38,982 bases of DNA from a virus (IMGVR_UViG_3300046323_000172:1-38982); one strand, 5' to 3'. Positions 15,984 to 24,051 are shown, counted from the stretch's first letter. The notes: generated by a model not told the origin, from the letters alone. Made by a program: numbers and translations.

Positions 15984-18900
15984 TGAAAAAAATATTTTTA
16001 TTTCTTGTAATTTTTGCACTATCATTCGGGGCTAAAGCGCAAAGCTGGACGCCTATTTTTGGTAAACAACGCTTCGCTTCAGGGCTTGGTATTCCGACAA
16101 AAGATTCAACGTATTTCGCGGGTTCTGCGGATTCTTCGCTTATTTATATAAACCCAAAAGATGCGGGTTTATATTACAAATATAAAGGTTATCATAAAAA
16201 AGTAGGCACGGGAACGGTTTCTTCGGTTGGCCTGACTATGCCTTCGGCTTTTAGCGTTTCGGGTTCGCCTATTACAAACAACGGCTCGTTTATTGTTACC
16301 GGTGCCGGTTCAATTACGCAATACATTCGGGGCGATGGTTCGCTGGCTACATTAAACACGGCGGCAGTTCCCGAATCAGGAAACCTTTATTACACAGATG
16401 CGCGCGCAAGGGCAGCAATAAGCGGAACTAGCCCCATAAGCGTGACTTCGGGCGTTGTTTCTATTTCTCAGTCAAACGGTTCGACGAATGGGTATTTAAG
16501 CGCTACCGATTGGACGGTTTTTAATTCAAAACAAACGGCTTTAAATGGGACGGGCTTTGTTAAGCAATCAGGAACGACAACAAGCTACGATAATACAACT
16601 TATTACCCAGCTTCAAACCCTAACGGCTACACATCAAATACGGGAACGGTTACAAGCGTAGCTCTAACCGCACCCTCAGCGTTTACCGTTACAGGTTCGC
16701 CCGTTACAACTTCGGGAACTTTAGCGCTAGGCGCGGCAGGCAATTCGACGCAATACATCGACGGTTCGGGTTCGCTACAAACGTTTCCTACTATGCTTTC
16801 GTCTGATAATTTAATTAAATTAGTCAGAAACCAATCGGGCGCAACAATGACGGCCGGTACAATTGTTTACATTGATGGCGCAACAGGAAACAAGCCAACA
16901 ATCGCCAAAGCACTAGCGACAAGCGACGCCACATCGGCACAAACTTACGGCGCAGTTCAGGCCGATATTGCTAATAACGCTGACGGGTATATTGTTGTGA
17001 TTGGTAATATTAACAACTTAAACACAAGCGGTTTAACGGAAGGCGCGCAGTTGTATTTATCATCAACAACGGCGGGAACCTATACAACGACAAAACAATA
17101 CGCCCCAGCGCATTTAGTTTATGTGGGTATTGTATTACGCGCACACCCTACGCAGGGAATTATAGGCGTAAAAATTCAAAATGGATACGAATTAGACGAG
17201 CTTCATAATGTGGCCGCACAAACGCCATCAAACAATGACGGCCTTTTTTACGAATCATCAACTAGCCTTTGGAAAAATAAAAGCATTGCAACTGTTTTAG
17301 GCTATACACCCGAGCAACCGTTAACGTTTAGCGCGCCTCTTTCGCGTTCAGTAAACACGGTTTCAATTCCTGCGGCGACGGGTTCAGTAAACGGGTATTT
17401 AAGTTCGACCGATTGGACTACGTTTAACGGCAAACAAAACGCTATTACCCTAACAACTACGGGATCAAGTGGTTCGGCTACATTCGTTTCAAATACTTTG
17501 AACGTGCCAACCTATACGCTTGCTGGCTTAGGCGGTCAGCCACAACTAAACGGCACCGGTTTTGTAAAGGCCAGCGGAACGACAATAAGTTACGATAATA
17601 GCACATATTTAACGACAAGTTTGGCTTCTTCAACTTACGTTCCTTTTACGGGTGCAACAACAGATGTAATTTTAGGGCCAAGTAAATTAAAAGCATTTAG
17701 TGTTTACGCTGAAGGTAGTGGCGGATTTGGCGGGGCAATGCAAATCAAACAATATGCAACTGCAACAATTAATGAAGCCGGATATTCTTCTATTGGAACT
17801 TTAACAAATGGAATATTTTATTTTGCATCTGCAACAACTGCTCCAAATTTCAAAAACTTTGCTTTAAACCCTAGCGGATTAACTGACAACACATTAAGAA
17901 CATACACGCTACCTGATGCAAGTGGAACTATTGCGCTAACAAGCGGTTTAACGGGCTTTGTTTCGGGATCAGGCACAAGCGGACAAGTTCCTTTATTTAA
18001 TGGAACGCAAAGCGTAACAAATAGCCAAATTTACGACAACGGTAATACCGTTTCGATTGGTAATTCAGTCACATCGCCGAATAGATTAGTTTCGTTTTCA
18101 ACAAACGCCAGCGGGTTTGCGATTTTAGGTAGCGGTTCAGGTGGCGCCGGCGGTGTTTACGCCGCGGTTACATCCGGAACGGGTAATATGTTTCAGGGTA
18201 GCACTTCAAACGGGGGGTATCATATTGTTGACAACGCGGGAAATACTTACATTTCCGGCAAAGTTGGAATAGGAACTTTTAGTTCTTCTTCTTATAATTT
18301 AAACGTAGTTGGTACGGGTTATTTTTCAGGAACATTGACCGCAGGTGGAAGTTCGGCGATTACAATTAGTAGCAGCGATATTTACACACCAAACGCAAAT
18401 AGTGAAGATGATTTATTAGTTAATAGATTTGGATATAATGGCGGAACGACGCAATTCAGAAATTTTAGAGTATATGATGGGAAAACAAATGTAATTTTTA
18501 GAACATTTGGAAGTTCGGGAAATGTTGCAATAGGAAGTAATACCGATGCAGGGTACAAACTTGATGTAAATGGTACATTTAGAAGTACGTCAACCGAAGC
18601 CGTAAGATATTACATACCCGGAACTCCAAGCAATACATTGCAAGCGGCTGGATCCCCATTTATTTATTTTCAAGGTGGGGGTGTATCATATACAACAATT
18701 CAACAGGGCGTAGGTAAATTACTATACTGGTCATTTGATGGTTCTTCTTGGAATCAAACTTTTACATTTGACAAAAGCGGAGATTTTTCTAATACTGGAA
18801 ACATTTATGCAGGAGCCAGTTTTAGAACCGACGGCGGAACGGTAAAGGTAGGAGCGGGAAGTAATAATTATTATTCGCAAATATCCACGGCTTACAATTA

Positions 18901-19729
18901 CCCTTATGTTGATTCTTATTTTGATGCGGTAGCCGGTGCTAGTTATGAAGGTAAATTAAATTTTAGGACTAGCACAGGAGGAGGCTCATTGTCTACAAAA
19001 ATGACTATTTTAAATTCCGGCAACGTAGGCATCGGAACGACTTCGCCGAGTTATTTACTAGATGTTCAATCAGGTTCAGCGCCATTTTTAAGATTAAGAC
19101 ATACAGGAGCAGGAGTCGGTTATTATTCTCAATTATTATTTGAAACTGCAAACACTTATTCAGGAACATCGCAAGCATATATAAGAGGCGTTTCCACAAA
19201 TGCAGGAAATAATGATATGTCATTAGTTTTTGCGACAAGTTCGGGTGTAGCGGCAGTTTCTGAAAAAATGAGAATAACAGAAACAGGAACAATGATTAAT
19301 TCAGGAAACAGAATGCAGCAACTTTCTTTTTATGGAAGTTCTCAAAGATTTGTATTTCAATCTGCATTCGATAACCCCACGGCAACTATATTTAGCTGGA
19401 CTGATGGGGGAGCTTATGCTCAAACAATGATAAAAGTTACCGTAATTCAAAATACCGTTACCGGCTCAACAGGAAATTCGAGCATTTGGAGTGAAGGATA
19501 TGCTATGATTGCAAATAATCCAAGCGGGGTTGTTGCTCAGGCAACCGTTTCTTCTATGGTTGTAAAAGGAAGTTTTGGTAGTCCCAATGTGGGAACTTTA
19601 TCTTGGGATTCATCAAATAATTTAAGATACACTGCAAATAGGGCATCTAATTATGATGGATATGTAGTTTTAGTAGAATATGGATCTAATACAAATCAAG
19701 GGTATAAACCAACATTATACGTAAATTAA
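15983..19729 (+). CDS. Long tail fibre with N-terminal Sec signal peptide, mosaic
   Basis: A 1248-residue protein. Residues 1-20 form a typical Bacteroidota signal peptide (MKKIFLF...FGAKAQ, cleavage expected after AKA). After it come two copies of a repeat containing GTVtSV.LT.PSAF.V.GSP (about 76-125 and 221-269), two copies of NGYLS.TDWT.FN.KQ, and three fibre repeats VGIG/VAIG...LDV.G near residues 760, 850 and 1015. These repeats are typical of phage fibres. Base composition alternates between GC-richer and AT-richer blocks after about 17.65 kb, with AGA/GGA codons replacing CGC/GGC. That points to recombination of receptor-binding segments. An exported fibre is unusual, since virions assemble in the cytoplasm. 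Confidence 0.85.
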   Translation: MKKIFLFLVIFALSFGAKAQSWTPIFGKQRFASGLGIPTKDSTYFAGSADSSLIYINPKDAGLYYKYKGYHKKVGTGTVSSVGLTMPSAFSVSGSPITNNGSFIVTGAGSITQYIRGDGSLATLNTAAVPESGNLYYTDARARAAISGTSPISVTSGVVSISQSNGSTNGYLSATDWTVFNSKQTALNGTGFVKQSGTTTSYDNTTYYPASNPNGYTSNTGTVTSVALTAPSAFTVTGSPVTTSGTLALGAAGNSTQYIDGSGSLQTFPTMLSSDNLIKLVRNQSGATMTAGTIVYIDGATGNKPTIAKALATSDATSAQTYGAVQADIANNADGYIVVIGNINNLNTSGLTEGAQLYLSSTTAGTYTTTKQYAPAHLVYVGIVLRAHPTQGIIGVKIQNGYELDELHNVAAQTPSNNDGLFYESSTSLWKNKSIATVLGYTPEQPLTFSAPLSRSVNTVSIPAATGSVNGYLSSTDWTTFNGKQNAITLTTTGSSGSATFVSNTLNVPTYTLAGLGGQPQLNGTGFVKASGTTISYDNSTYLTTSLASSTYVPFTGATTDVILGPSKLKAFSVYAEGSGGFGGAMQIKQYATATINEAGYSSIGTLTNGIFYFASATTAPNFKNFALNPSGLTDNTLRTYTLPDASGTIALTSGLTGFVSGSGTSGQVPLFNGTQSVTNSQIYDNGNTVSIGNSVTSPNRLVSFSTNASGFAILGSGSGGAGGVYAAVTSGTGNMFQGSTSNGGYHIVDNAGNTYISGKVGIGTFSSSSYNLNVVGTGYFSGTLTAGGSSAITISSSDIYTPNANSEDDLLVNRFGYNGGTTQFRNFRVYDGKTNVIFRTFGSSGNVAIGSNTDAGYKLDVNGTFRSTSTEAVRYYIPGTPSNTLQAAGSPFIYFQGGGVSYTTIQQGVGKLLYWSFDGSSWNQTFTFDKSGDFSNTGNIYAGASFRTDGGTVKVGAGSNNYYSQISTAYNYPYVDSYFDAVAGASYEGKLNFRTSTGGGSLSTKMTILNSGNVGIGTTSPSYLLDVQSGSAPFLRLRHTGAGVGYYSQLLFETANTYSGTSQAYIRGVSTNAGNNDMSLVFATSSGVAAVSEKMRITETGTMINSGNRMQQLSFYGSSQRFVFQSAFDNPTATIFSWTDGGAYAQTMIKVTVIQNTVTGSTGNSSIWSEGYAMIANNPSGVVAQATVSSMVVKGSFGSPNVGTLSWDSSNNLRYTANRASNYDGYVVLVEYGSNTNQGYKPTLYVN

Positions 19730-19736
19730 TTTTAAA

Positions 19737-19913
19737 ATGAAGAAATGCAATCAATGTAATAAAGAATATGACAAAAAAAACGTCAACATTATTTTTCCAT
19801 TACAAAATAATATGTGTTCTGAATGTGGTAATTTATTGTCTGAATTAGAAATTCAAGAACTTAATCAAAAAATAACTAACTTAGAAGCCAAATCAAACAA
19901 TAATCCAAAATGA
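19737..19913 (+). CDS. Small zinc-ribbon-like protein with coiled coil
   Basis: A 58-residue protein starting MKKCNQCNKEYD, with a second CSECG knuckle about 25 residues later and a C-terminal helix rich in Leu, Glu and Asn (LLSELEIQELNQKITNLE). The CxxC...CxxC pairs suggest a zinc ribbon. It lies directly after the fibre and overlaps the next gene (ATGA). The composition is AT-rich like the fibre's 3' end, so it may have come in with it. It could be a fibre chaperone or regulator; no function is recognised. Confidence 0.65.
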   Translation: MKKCNQCNKEYDKKNVNIIFPLQNNMCSECGNLLSELEIQELNQKITNLEAKSNNNPK

Positions 19914-20167
19914 AAAAAGCATTTTTAATCGTTTCCCTTTTTGCTTTACTAGCTTTCACGGCTGAAAAATTTGTAGTTGTAAAATTTACAGAGCCAGAAA
20001 TTCAGTACCACTGGCAATCAATGAACCAAATAAAAGCCATTGTTGACCAGTCAAACTTACCCCACAATCAAGCGTTATTTGTAATTAAATCGATTGATTC
20101 GCTACAAAAAAGCATCCAAGTAAACGCCAAAATTGATTCGACAACATTAAAACCAACAAAAAAATAA
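19910..20167 (+). CDS. Small exported or membrane-anchored protein
   Basis: An 85-residue protein with a hydrophobic N-terminus (MKKAFLIVSLFALLAFTAEK) that can act as a signal peptide or a single membrane anchor. The rest is a soluble, helical segment (YHWQSMNQIKAIVDQSN...VIKSIDSLQKSIQ). It overlaps both neighbours by a few bases. Presence in the periplasm is predicted; the role is unknown. It could help the exported fibre, or block superinfection. Confidence 0.6.
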   Translation: MKKAFLIVSLFALLAFTAEKFVVVKFTEPEIQYHWQSMNQIKAIVDQSNLPHNQALFVIKSIDSLQKSIQVNAKIDSTTLKPTKK

Positions 20168-20556
20168 TGAAAAAAGTATTATTTATTTTATTTGCCTTGT
20201 TAGCGTTTGGCGCAAAGGCACAATTTGCCGGAAGCGGTCAAAAGGTATATTCTAAAGCAATAGGCGATTCTATTGTAGTGCCTGCGGGTGCTATTGAAAT
20301 TCTGCCTGTAATTGCCAGCGCTAAAGGCGATACGGCGGTTTCGTTAACGTGGCGCGCGCTAGATGTTAAGCGCGTTGATACGACGGCGGGTTGTAACACT
20401 TATGTCGTTTTATTTGACAAAAAAGGCGGTTTTGTATCTGATTTTAATCAGCCTATTCCCGCTTTAGTTGTAAACGTGTGGGGAGTTGACCCGTGGCCGA
20501 TTGACGACTACATATTCCAAAAAAACCCACGCTTTAAACGCGTAATTAAAAAATAA
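20167..20556 (+). CDS. Small secreted protein with Sec signal peptide
   Basis: A 129-residue protein. Residues 1-19 are a clear signal peptide ending FGAKAQ, almost the same as that of the long fibre. The mature part (about 110 residues) is a beta-rich domain with SIVVPAGAIEILPVIASA and SLTWRALDVKRV, followed by VVNVWGVDPWPIDDYIF. I do not recognise the family. It forms a three-gene exported set with the fibre and the 19910 gene. Confidence 0.65.
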   Translation: MKKVLFILFALLAFGAKAQFAGSGQKVYSKAIGDSIVVPAGAIEILPVIASAKGDTAVSLTWRALDVKRVDTTAGCNTYVVLFDKKGGFVSDFNQPIPALVVNVWGVDPWPIDDYIFQKNPRFKRVIKK

Positions 20557-20585
20557 TATTCACTTAGCCCCTCCCCTTTTCTGAA

Positions 20586-21071
20586 ATGAAAGGTATTTTA
20601 TCCGTCGCACTATTATCACTTATTAACGTGAAACTGAATTTTTTACCCACAGGCACGTTGATGGTCGCGATGGGCGCTTGTATTACCTTGGATTTCTTTA
20701 CAGGGGTAATAAAGGCCACGTTTCTGCACGAAGCGCGAACTTCGGAAGGGTACAGGAAGACGGTTATTAAATTTATGCAATACGGCGGGGCGGTATGCGT
20801 ATCAATGGTGATGAAATATTTAATGGTGATGAAGGGCGATGCAGATTTTGCGCTATTCGTGCCGTTTTTGGATTACTTAAATAATGGGCTTTTGTTCTTT
20901 ATCATATTTATTGAAGTGACTTCAATTTTAGAAAATATGTACGCAATTGACCGCGATAGTCCTTTCGCCCATTACATTATTAAGCCCCTTTTGAAATTGA
21001 TGACTTTTGCGATAAAGAATAATTCATTTGTGGAGGCGTCAAAGAAAGTCGGAAAGACCGACGATAATTAA
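20586..21071 (+). CDS. Phage holin
   Basis: A 161-residue protein with three or more hydrophobic segments: about 5-40 (including TLMVAMGACITLDFFTGVI), 68-82 and 98-115 (LLFFIIFIEVTSILEN). The motif DFFTGVIKA...R.S.GYRKTVIKF and E.TSILEN fits the phage holin family common in Firmicutes and Bacteroidota phages. It should form lesions in the inner membrane that free the endolysin at the end of infection. It is the first gene of the lysis cassette. Confidence 0.8.
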   Translation: MKGILSVALLSLINVKLNFLPTGTLMVAMGACITLDFFTGVIKATFLHEARTSEGYRKTVIKFMQYGGAVCVSMVMKYLMVMKGDADFALFVPFLDYLNNGLLFFIIFIEVTSILENMYAIDRDSPFAHYIIKPLLKLMTFAIKNNSFVEASKKVGKTDDN

Positions 21072-21088
21072 ACTAAACAATTTGTAAA

Positions 21089-21247
21089 ATGAAAAATTGG
21101 AAAACAACTTTAGCCGGTATCATTGTAGGCGGCGTAGCAGCGGCGACGGCGTTGGGATGGATTACCGCAGAGGTAGGCCAGTCAATCTTAGGAATTGCGG
21201 CAGCGGTTGGGTTAATTTTAGCCAAAGACGGCTCAACAATCAAATAA
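21089..21247 (+). CDS. Small two-helix membrane protein, possible second holin
   Basis: A 52-residue protein, starting MKNWKTTLAGIIVGG. Two hydrophobic segments (LAGIIVGGVAAATALGW and SILGIAAAVGLILA) are joined by a short loop with WITAEVGQ. The end is charged (KDGSTIK). It lies between the holin and the spanin-like gene. It may be a holin partner, antiholin or pinholin. The start is in front of an AT-rich leader and follows the holin stop by 17 bases. Confidence 0.65.
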   Translation: MKNWKTTLAGIIVGGVAAATALGWITAEVGQSILGIAAAVGLILAKDGSTIK

Positions 21248-21250
21248 TTT

Positions 21251-21276
21251 AAGGGGGCGCAAGCCCCTTTAATCTT
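21251..21276 (+). terminator. Intrinsic terminator inside the lysis cassette
   Basis: The stem AAGGGG / CCCCTT encloses a short loop (GCGCAAG), with one bulged G if the next C-G pair is included. A T-rich stretch (TTTAATCTTTT) follows. It lies between the small membrane protein and the spanin-like gene and probably reduces rather than blocks downstream expression. Confidence 0.6.
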
Positions 21277-21282
21277 TTCAAA

Positions 21283-21894
21283 ATGAAAACAATTTACAAC
21301 ATCATTCTTTTGGCGCTGACGGCTTTATTTTTGCTTGCGGGGTGCAACTATCAATCGCGGGTAAACAAAGCCAAACAAGTGGTATTAATGGACGCACAGG
21401 CGCGACACGAAATATTTTTACGCGAGTTGGAATTATACCCGTGTTCAAACGATAGCATCGTTCAAACTTTTTCAGGCCAAATTGATTCGGTAACACTGGC
21501 CGAATACCTTAGTAATTTTAAAGCGCACGTTTTGAAAAACAAAGTAAGTCTTGATACGTTGCCTAAAATATTAAAGGATGCCTACGAATTAGGCTACAAA
21601 GACGCAAGCGACAAATACTTAGCGGTAAAGGTTCCTAAATGCAACCCGACGTTTGTAAAAGTAACGGTAAAGGATAAGCAAAAGGAAAAAATACTAGGTG
21701 ATTCGCTTGTTGCTAGAAACGCAATGATCGGCGCGCGCGATGCTGAAATCTTCGTTTTAAACAACGAAATTGATCGAATGCGGGAAGATGCAAAGGCGGC
21801 ATCAAATAAATGGGTGTGGCGCTTTATTTTGGCCGTTGTGATAGGGCTTATTTCAAACGCCGCTTGGGCGTATTTTAAAATATTCAAATTATGA
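21283..21894 (+). CDS. Single-chain spanin candidate (lipoprotein with C-terminal TM)
   Basis: A 203-residue protein. The N-terminus is a lipoprotein signal with lipobox LLAG|C21, so the mature end should be acylated and placed in the outer membrane. The central part (about 22-175) is helical and charged. Residues about 178-200 (VWRFILAVVIGLISNAAWAYF) form one C-terminal membrane helix. An acylated N-terminus plus a C-terminal membrane helix is the defining topology of u-spanins such as T1 gp11, which fuse inner and outer membranes at lysis. It lies between holin and endolysin and overlaps the latter by 4 bases. Confidence 0.72.
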   Translation: MKTIYNIILLALTALFLLAGCNYQSRVNKAKQVVLMDAQARHEIFLRELELYPCSNDSIVQTFSGQIDSVTLAEYLSNFKAHVLKNKVSLDTLPKILKDAYELGYKDASDKYLAVKVPKCNPTFVKVTVKDKQKEKILGDSLVARNAMIGARDAEIFVLNNEIDRMREDAKAASNKWVWRFILAVVIGLISNAAWAYFKIFKL

Positions 21895-22424
21895 GCGTAA
21901 AGAATTTTTACCCCGAAAAACCGGTTATGCCGTTTCGGTCTTATAAAATCGAAATGTCGGTAATTATTGCGGCCATTCGCGCGGTCGATTACCCGCTGGA
22001 AGTTAAGCGCACGGCTTACGTTTTAATTCGTAACGAATCAGCCAACGGCAAATCGGTAATTAACGGAACCAATTTTTGTGGCGCGCAGTCAGATAGTGGC
22101 CGCTGGCCTTCGAAGTTTGACAATATGATACAGGGTACGTGCAACCGTAAAGAAAACGGAAACACAAACCGCGTACGTGGGTTCTTGGTGTTTACTAGCG
22201 TGGAGGCGGGCGTTGACTTTGTTTGCGATCGGGTACAAAGCAAGGGAATATTTATAGGCGAAAAAGTTGCGGGCAGGTTCCACAAAGGCGAAGTAAAAAC
22301 GCCGGAGCAGTTGGCCGATGCGTATCAAGACGAATGGGTAAAAGGCGCAGATGTAAAGCCTACCACGTTAGAAATGAAAAATTTCGTTTCAATGTACAAA
22401 CAAGCGTGCGAATTATTTGAGTAA
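21891..22424 (+). CDS. Endolysin, lysozyme/glycosidase-like
   Basis: A 177-residue soluble protein without a signal peptide, in the lysis cassette after holin and spanin. The segment RTAYVLIRNESANGKSV holds a candidate catalytic Glu49 after a helix, as in lysozyme-like folds. It is followed by GTNFCGAQSDSGRWP and then RGFLVFTSVEAGVDFVCDRV and PEQLADAYQDEWVKG. It should cleave peptidoglycan. The class (muramidase, glucosaminidase or transglycosylase) cannot be fixed by eye. It is the last gene before a strong terminator. Confidence 0.65.
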   Translation: MSVKNFYPEKPVMPFRSYKIEMSVIIAAIRAVDYPLEVKRTAYVLIRNESANGKSVINGTNFCGAQSDSGRWPSKFDNMIQGTCNRKENGNTNRVRGFLVFTSVEAGVDFVCDRVQSKGIFIGEKVAGRFHKGEVKTPEQLADAYQDEWVKGADVKPTTLEMKNFVSMYKQACELFE

Positions 22425-22452
22425 TTTTTTTTCATAGTTCATAGGATAAATA

Positions 22453-22462
22453 GGTTTAGGTG
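22453..22462 (+). promoter_or_regulatory. Reverse-complement copy of the early leader motif
   Basis: GGTTTAGGTG here is the exact reverse complement of CACCTAAACC at 22576-22585, just before the next gene's start. The pair flanks the terminator and promoter. A similar pair (TGGTTTAGAA at 25121-25130 and TTCTAAACCA at 25276-25285) flanks the terminator and promoter at 25.2 kb. Confidence 0.6.
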
Positions 22463-22467
22463 TTTGA

Positions 22468-22498
22468 AACCCCTTTGGCATTGCTAGAGGGGTTTTTT
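22468..22498 (+). terminator. Strong terminator closing the late operon
   Basis: The 9-bp stem AACCCCTTT / AGAGGGGTT (22468-22476 with 22486-22494; one G-T pair) has a loop GGCATTGCT and a T tract reaching 22498. It is the clear end of the late transcript that runs through the structural and lysis genes. Confidence 0.85.
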
Positions 22499-22521
22499 GT
22501 TTTAATAAATTTATAATTTTA

Positions 22522-22553
22522 TTTGTTTAGTAATTTACGTTTTACTATTTTTG
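22522..22553 (+). promoter_or_regulatory. Early promoter P1 with operator-like palindrome
   Basis: The -33 box TTTG (22522-22525) and -7 box TATTTTTG (22546-22553) are 20 bp apart, a full match to the Bacteroidota consensus. The palindrome TAGTAA (22528-22533) / TTACTA (22542-22547) lies between the boxes and reaches the first bases of the -7 box, an ideal place for a repressor. The same layout occurs at 25222-25253. An AAATTTATAAT stretch upstream is shared too. Confidence 0.8.
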
Positions 22554-22575
22554 GTTATTCTTAAACGGGGAAACC

Positions 22576-22586
22576 CACCTAAACCC
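22576..22586 (+). promoter_or_regulatory. CCTAAACC early leader motif, copy 1
   Basis: CACCTAAACCC lies 7 bases before the ATG of the 22594 gene. Related copies precede the genes at 25294, 25586 and 25717. It is not a Shine-Dalgarno sequence; it may be a translational or RNA-binding element. Confidence 0.6.
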
Positions 22587-22593
22587 ATAAAAA

Positions 22594-22854
22594 ATGGAAA
22601 AGTACACCCACATTATTAACGAATTTTTTACCGCCAACGGGCTAAACGTTGACGATTTTTTTGTGATTAACATTTGGACGCGGCAAAATGAAATTGATTT
22701 TCAAGGTTGGTCAAACGCCATATCGCGCCAAAAATTAGTCGATATTGGTGCGCAGTTCAAAACGTTTGGCAAAGGTGCTTCCGCGCACGAAACTTGTAGC
22801 ATTATTTATTTAAGTTTTCAGTTTCGCTTTTGTTTTACGTTTCAATCATTATGA
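22594..22854 (+). CDS. Hypothetical early protein
   Basis: An 86-residue protein, the first gene after promoter P1. It starts MEKYTHIINEFFTANGLNVDDFF and is acidic in its first half; the last 18 residues (SIIYLSFQFRFCFTFQSL) are hydrophobic and aromatic and look unlike the rest. Its stop overlaps the next start (ATGA at 22851). No family is recognised. As a first early gene it may act on host functions. Confidence 0.6.
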   Translation: MEKYTHIINEFFTANGLNVDDFFVINIWTRQNEIDFQGWSNAISRQKLVDIGAQFKTFGKGASAHETCSIIYLSFQFRFCFTFQSL

Positions 22855-23246
22855 GCATAGAAAAACAACGGTTTAACCGTATTAAAATGCTGACGTATTT
22901 TGCCCTATGCCAAAACTTAATCAATTTTGTTGATGCGGAATGGACAGGCCACCCAGCAAATAGGCAGGCCGTCAAATCAGCTTCAAAAGTTCAGCTTCGC
23001 GAACTAGAAAAAGCTATGACGGTATTGTTTCCGACTAACTTAAACGATGTACGAGACGGGGGCGATGTCATTGACACGTTTATAAATGCTACCGATGCAA
23101 TGGAGCAATTTTTTGTTTTAGGTATGCACTTGGATGAAATGGCGGAAGAAAATAAAAAAGAATTAAACGATAAAATCGATAAATTATTAATTTCCTACGG
23201 GATTGATTTTTGGAACAAACCAATGTCAAGCCTTTGGGCTAAATAA
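22851..23246 (+). CDS. Hypothetical early helical protein
   Basis: A 131-residue soluble, mostly helical protein (MSIEKQRFNRIKMLTYFALC..., QLRELEKAMTVLF, AMEQFFVLGMHLDEMAEE). The start at 22851 overlaps the previous stop and is preferred over a TTG at 22830. No family is recognised. Confidence 0.6.
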   Translation: MSIEKQRFNRIKMLTYFALCQNLINFVDAEWTGHPANRQAVKSASKVQLRELEKAMTVLFPTNLNDVRDGGDVIDTFINATDAMEQFFVLGMHLDEMAEENKKELNDKIDKLLISYGIDFWNKPMSSLWAK

Positions 23247-23250
23247 AAAA

Positions 23251-23631
23251 ATGATGAAAAATATTTTTAAAGAAAACGATCGTGTATTTCACATTTCTTA
23301 CGGATGGGGAAGCGTAATAAGCGAAGGTGATGTAACGGCGGGAGTTAAATTTGATAATGACGAAAAACCTATTTTAATTTTTGGGTTAGATTTGCTTTCA
23401 TTTACCGAATATAAACTTGACGGAATTAGCCAAGAACGCCCACCCGAACAATTACCAGAACGTGGGCAAGTTGTATGGGTTAAGGATGAAGAAGACGACG
23501 AATGGGAAGTTACTCATTTTGTTAAAAAAGACGATAAATATTTTGGAACGTGGGAAGGAAACCCTTTTAATGGCCATTTTACAACTTGGAAATATATGAC
23601 AACTAAAAACCCCTACCTAAATGAAAACTAA
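23251..23631 (+). CDS. Conserved phage protein with SH3-like segments
   Basis: A 126-residue acidic protein. The first half (FKENDRVFHISYGWGSV...VTAGVKFDNDE) has the pattern of a small SH3/Tudor-like barrel (GDRVF...GWG.V...V.FD). The second half (RGQVVWVKDEEDDEWEVTHF...FGTWEGNP) repeats a similar theme. Proteins with this two-part layout recur in Bacteroidota phages. The start ATG at 23251 follows an A-rich leader and is preferred over the upstream TTG at 23203. Confidence 0.6.
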   Translation: MMKNIFKENDRVFHISYGWGSVISEGDVTAGVKFDNDEKPILIFGLDLLSFTEYKLDGISQERPPEQLPERGQVVWVKDEEDDEWEVTHFVKKDDKYFGTWEGNPFNGHFTTWKYMTTKNPYLNEN

Positions 23632-23833
23632 TTTAGAATCAGGAATTACACAGGCTGCGGCTTGCGATACTTGCGAAAACGTATTGATGGCGACTATTGT
23701 TATTGCAGCAATTATAATAGCTGCAACGCTTTACGTTTATTTTCAGGAAAAGAAAGAGAAAGAAATGTTTTACGGCCAACCAAAAGGCGACGATTTGGAT
23801 AACTGGGATGAATTTGATAAATGGGTACAATAA
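23621..23833 (+). CDS. Small single-pass membrane protein
   Basis: A 70-residue protein. The N-terminus has AACDTCEN (CxxC), then a membrane helix (about 22-41, LMATIVIAAIIIAATLYVYF) and an acidic cytoplasmic tail (DDLDNWDEFDKWVQ). It overlaps both neighbours. The function is unknown; small membrane proteins of this kind in early regions often alter host envelope or defence functions. Confidence 0.6.
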   Translation: MKTNLESGITQAAACDTCENVLMATIVIAAIIIAATLYVYFQEKKEKEMFYGQPKGDDLDNWDEFDKWVQ

Positions 23834-24051
23834 TGGAAGGTCGCAAAATAATAAACCGCAGTCACACGGTTTTACGTTACATTGTGGCAAAGTATTTCTT
23901 TTTAACATATTGCCCCAGCGTTTCAAATTATAGCCACAAGCTACGGGGTAAAGACGGCAATAATAAGCCGATTGATTTTTCGGTGGCAGATAAAACAAAA
24001 ATTCGCGCGGCGCTTGATTGTATGGTGGCCGATATTAAACGCGATTTGTAA
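23833..24051 (+). CDS. Small basic hypothetical protein
   Basis: A 72-residue protein. The start ATG at 23833 overlaps the previous stop (TAATG); an in-frame ATG also lies at 23821. It is basic at the N-terminus (MEGRKIINRSHTVLRYIVAKYF) and ends in a helix (KTKIRAALDCMVADIKRDL). No family is recognised. Confidence 0.55.
   Translation: MEGRKIINRSHTVLRYIVAKYFFLTYCPSVSNYSHKLRGKDGNNKPIDFSVADKTKIRAALDCMVADIKRDL

Noticed and set aside
15983-16042. Separate host gene fragment fused by assembly error to the fibre
   Set aside because: The frame is continuous, the composition is like the neighbouring phage genes, and the 20167 gene carries nearly the same signal, so an assembly artefact is unlikely.
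22223-22420. Alternative + frame inside the endolysin gene
   Set aside because: Very Arg-rich out-of-frame translation of a well-supported gene.
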